Shown piece after piece: positions 5,042 through 7,462 of a stretch of 7,462 bases of DNA; within the stretch, counting starts at the first letter, position 1; every line of letters begins with the position of its first letter. A program made the position numbers and the translations under genes. The notes below the pieces were generated by a model. That model worked only from the letters and a program-made list of their open reading frames with translations. It was not told where the DNA came from and made no database searches. The DNA comes from Acidobacteriota bacterium (GTDB taxonomy: Bacteria > Acidobacteriota > Vicinamibacteria > Vicinamibacterales > Vicinamibacteraceae): positions 1 through 7,462 of the forward strand of contig JAEYZV010000476.1 of NCBI GenBank assembly GCA_023427865.1, read 5' to 3'.

Positions 5042-7462
5042 ATGCGCACCATCGATCCGGGTCGTTCCCTGCCGGCCCTCGTGCTCGTGCTGGCGGCCGC
5101 GGCGACCTCGTGCGGCCGCGCTTCCGGTTCGCACGCGCAGTTGCCGCCAGTCGATTCCGTCGCTGCCGCCGCCATCGTGCGCGCGCCCGAAGAAGACACG
5201 CCCGACGCGATCGTCTCCTGGGTGGACGGCCAGGTGGTGACCGACTGGAGGGCCGAGCGCGACCGGCGTGAGCGGGCCATCGCCGGCTACCTGAGCGACG
5301 ACGACCCGGCGCACGCGGCGGCCTACGGCTTCCGTGCGGGCCAGACGCCCCGACTGGCGTGGAGCTGGTTCCGCCACAACCCGGTCGGCTTCAACGGCGT
5401 CCCGTTCGTGCTGTTCAAGACGCTCATCGATCTCGATCCGGACCACGCCGATCCGGATCTGCGCGACATCGCGCGCATCTGGAAGCGGCAGGCAACACCG
5501 GGCACGACGACCGGCGCCGGCGCCGAGTGGACGTTGGACCACATCGGCGCGAGCGCACCGCCGGAGGACTACACGGACGGCGTGCTGCGGGCGGCCGCCG
5601 ATCGACGCTCACCACTGCCCCATGGGTTCGTGTTCGAGAACCCGCGCGAGTTCACGCCGCTCTCGCGCCCGCAGGTCGCTGCCCTCGACGCGCGACTCGC
5701 GGCGCGGCGCACCTTCACCAACACCTCCCTGCTGATCGCCAAGGTACGCACGAGCGATCACGAGGAGAACTGGGAACGCGACCGACCCGATTTCGGCAGC
5801 CCCGGCACCACCGATCGCGTCTCGCTGTCGTGCGCGGCGTGTCACGTCGGGCGGGTGCTCGTCTCCGGCCGCATGCGTTTCCTGCCCGGCATGCCCAACA
5901 CCGAGATCGAGGCGCAGTACTACTCGAAGCTGCTGATGCTCACCGCTGGCGCGCTCGTCGCCTCGGGCTTCGATCCCTCGTCCACCTCTCCAGTGAACCC
6001 GGCAGCACTCGAGCCGAAAACGAGTGCCGTGAAGGCGCTGTACGCCGAGATGCTCGACAAGGCCAGGCACCGGCCGGAGACGCTCTACGGCAGCTCGCCC
6101 GCCGACATCGCCCGCGGCAAGCAGCAGGCGCTCGACGTCGCCGCGGAGTTCCCGAGCGTCATCAAGGACCTGATCGCCCTCGGCGTGAAGACGCATTTCA
6201 TCTACCACGTCGTCGGCCGCAACAACGCCTACCGGCAGGCAAGACCCGACGTGTTCGAGGATCGCCCGGGACAGATGGACGCGTTCGGCATCGCCTCCGG
6301 GCTCGTGGCGATCCACACGCGTCGCCAGGACGACAGCTACATGGCGTTCGTGCGCCGCGACAACCCGCAGAGCCCGTTCTTCACCGGCTTCTCGACCGCG
6401 AACGGCCTGCCCGTGGACATTGCCGGCATGACCACGGCCGTCGGCGACGTCAAGGCCGCCTCGGAGCGCACGCTGAAGCAGCTCGCCGCGTGGGCGCCTC
6501 CGGTGCCGGCGCCGATCGACATCAAGAGCGTGACATGGGCGACGCACCGCTTCCACGCCAACTGGGACGGCAACCAGGGCGCGTCGTCGCGAACGCTGGC
6601 CTCCGGGGCCTCGGCAACGGGCGATCCGCGCATGGTCAACGTGCGCATCCACGAGCCGCTCAACCCGTTCATCGATCACCTGCCGCCCACGCCATACCCG
6701 TTCGACAGCGTGGACCTGGCGCGCGCCCGCGAGGGCAAGGCGATCTTCGCGGACGCGTGCGCGTCGTGTCACACGCCGCGCAACAAGCGCATCTACTCCG
6801 TGCGATCGCTCGGCGTCGATGCCAACCGGACGCTCGTCACCACGAGTGTCTCGCGCTACGGCCTCGCGGCGCTCGTCATGGAAGCGTGCGTGATCTACGG
6901 CATGAACAACCAGGGCCAGCCCGGCGCGGACTGGTGCGTGCCGAGAGGCGACTGGAACGCCCGGCTCGAGGAGTACTTCCGCGACACACCACGGCGCGTC
7001 GCCGAGGGCACCAACGGCTACAAGGCGGACATGCTGTACGGCATCTGGGCGCAGGCGCCGTACCTGCACAACGGCTCGGTGCCGACGCTCGGCCACCTGC
7101 TGTGCCCGGCGACGCGGCCGGCGCGCTTCCTTCGCGGCAACCTGCACTACGACGAGGCACTCGTCGGGTTCGAGTGGGCGGCGCGCCCGCAGGCACGCTA
7201 CGCGCCAGGCGAGACCATGCTCGTCAAGCAGTTCGACACGAGTGAGCCCGGACGGTCCAACTCCGGACACACGTTCGGATCGAACCTGTGCCCGGACACG
7301 TCCGGGCTCGATCCCGTCGCCGATCGCAAGGTAATCGAGGAACGCGTGACTGCCTCGCGCGTCGGCGCACTGCTGGCATACCTGAAGACGCTGTGCGGGA
7401 CACGGCCGGCCGTCGTCGGCGGGATTCGGGACTCGGGATTGGGGGATTCGGGACTCGGGAGT
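5042..7462 (+). CDS. Di-haem c-type cytochrome, RoxA-like / di-haem peroxidase family (3' end beyond window)
   Basis: The frame is open for 807 codons, with no stop before the edge. The N-terminus is a signal sequence ending in AAAATSC, with C24 as a possible lipidation cysteine; the lipobox is imperfect because A replaces L at -3. The protein is thus probably periplasmic or membrane-anchored. Two haem c attachment motifs are present: CAACH (264-268) and CASCH (573-577). The C-terminal half has the block GIWAQAPYLHNGSVP (667-681) typical of RoxA-like and di-haem peroxidase proteins. SGHTFG (H743) is a candidate axial ligand for the second haem, and LLAYLKTL marks the usual family end. RoxA cleaves polyisoprene with O2, whereas peroxidase relatives reduce H2O2; the substrate here is unknown. 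The spacing between haem motifs (309 residues) is longer than the roughly 200 I recall for RoxA. Extra cysteines C616, C632, C688, C750 and C785 could form disulfides. ATG 5042 is chosen because the signal peptide follows directly. Confidence 0.88.
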   Translation, partial: MRTIDPGRSLPALVLVLAAAATSCGRASGSHAQLPPVDSVAAAAIVRAPEEDTPDAIVSWVDGQVVTDWRAERDRRERAIAGYLSDDDPAHAAAYGFRAGQTPRLAWSWFRHNPVGFNGVPFVLFKTLIDLDPDHADPDLRDIARIWKRQATPGTTTGAGAEWTLDHIGASAPPEDYTDGVLRAAADRRSPLPHGFVFENPREFTPLSRPQVAALDARLAARRTFTNTSLLIAKVRTSDHEENWERDRPDFGSPGTTDRVSLSCAACHVGRVLVSGRMRFLPGMPNTEIEAQYYSKLLMLTAGALVASGFDPSSTSPVNPAALEPKTSAVKALYAEMLDKARHRPETLYGSSPADIARGKQQALDVAAEFPSVIKDLIALGVKTHFIYHVVGRNNAYRQARPDVFEDRPGQMDAFGIASGLVAIHTRRQDDSYMAFVRRDNPQSPFFTGFSTANGLPVDIAGMTTAVGDVKAASERTLKQLAAWAPPVPAPIDIKSVTWATHRFHANWDGNQGASSRTLASGASATGDPRMVNVRIHEPLNPFIDHLPPTPYPFDSVDLARAREGKAIFADACASCHTPRNKRIYSVRSLGVDANRTLVTTSVSRYGLAALVMEACVIYGMNNQGQPGADWCVPRGDWNARLEEYFRDTPRRVAEGTNGYKADMLYGIWAQAPYLHNGSVPTLGHLLCPATRPARFLRGNLHYDEALVGFEWAARPQARYAPGETMLVKQFDTSEPGRSNSGHTFGSNLCPDTSGLDPVADRKVIEERVTASRVGALLAYLKTLCGTRPAVVGGIRDSGLGDSGLGS
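7421..7460. repeat. 22-bp-period direct repeat at the right edge
   Basis: The 18-mer GGGATTCGGGACTCGGGA occurs at 7421-7438 and again at 7443-7460, separated by TTGG. It is itself built of GGGAnTC-like 8-9-mers. The period is not a multiple of three, so the two copies are read in different frames of the cytochrome. This suggests an intergenic-type repeat encroaching on the gene's 3' end. It may continue beyond the window. Confidence 0.85.

Noticed and set aside
4313..5542. Minus-strand frame of 409 codons across the glycosyltransferase end and cytochrome start
   Set aside because: It is antisense to two well-supported genes and their gap, Arg/Gly/Pro-rich, with no family features.
5359..7245. 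Plus-strand open frame of 628 codons in another phase of the cytochrome gene
   Set aside because: Arg-rich translation with no recognisable domain. The phase starting at 5042 carries the signal peptide, CxxCH motifs and conserved blocks.
5609..7270. Long open frame of 553 codons on the minus strand opposite the cytochrome gene
   Set aside because: It is a high-GC shadow: low-complexity Arg/Val/Ala protein with no motifs, fully antisense to a frame with two haem motifs and clear family blocks.
7421..7462. CRISPR array
   Set aside because: Only two 18-bp copies with a 4-bp gap, no unique spacers and no cas genes.
1..7462. A multi-gene defence, secretion or biosynthetic system
   Set aside because: The genes are individually recognisable housekeeping or accessory types with mixed orientation. 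Nothing beyond the kinase-regulator pair shows coupling.

Overview
The window is about 70% GC, carries dense coding on both strands, and combines a Tat-exported sugar isomerase-like protein, a NarL/DesK-type two-component pair, a GpgS-like glycosyltransferase and a di-haem cytochrome c of the RoxA / di-haem peroxidase class. This mix and the base composition resemble soil Acidobacteriota (Vicinamibacteria-like). That assignment is an inference from style; no marker gene is present.

Layout, left to right. 1-234 is a perfect inverted repeat with 106-bp arms around a 22-nt G/C-only centre. Its right arm holds the 3' end of a minus-strand TIM-barrel gene (156-1298), and its left arm repeats those last 25 codons facing the other way. 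A 204-bp gap with two hairpins follows. Next, on the minus strand, is an overlapping sensor kinase / response regulator pair (kinase 2125-3480, regulator 1503-2144). A 139-bp divergent intergenic region separates the kinase from a plus-strand glycosyltransferase (3620-4879). After a further 162 bp, a plus-strand di-haem c-type cytochrome starts at 5042 and is still open at the window edge. Its last codons run into a 22-bp-period direct repeat.

The kinase and regulator clearly form one signalling unit: the stop and start overlap by 20 nt, the regulator has a strong internal Shine-Dalgarno, and the families match. The minus-strand TIM-barrel gene could be read through from them, but the 204-bp gap makes an independent promoter as likely. 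The glycosyltransferase and cytochrome share a strand but have no obvious functional link. No defence, mobile or CRISPR system is visible, and I do not see a convincing undescribed multi-gene system. The items most worth checking are the palindromic left end with its G-quadruplex motif (real tail-to-tail duplication or fold-back artefact), the enlarged RoxA-like cytochrome with extra cysteines, and the GpgS-like enzyme without a partner phosphatase in view.
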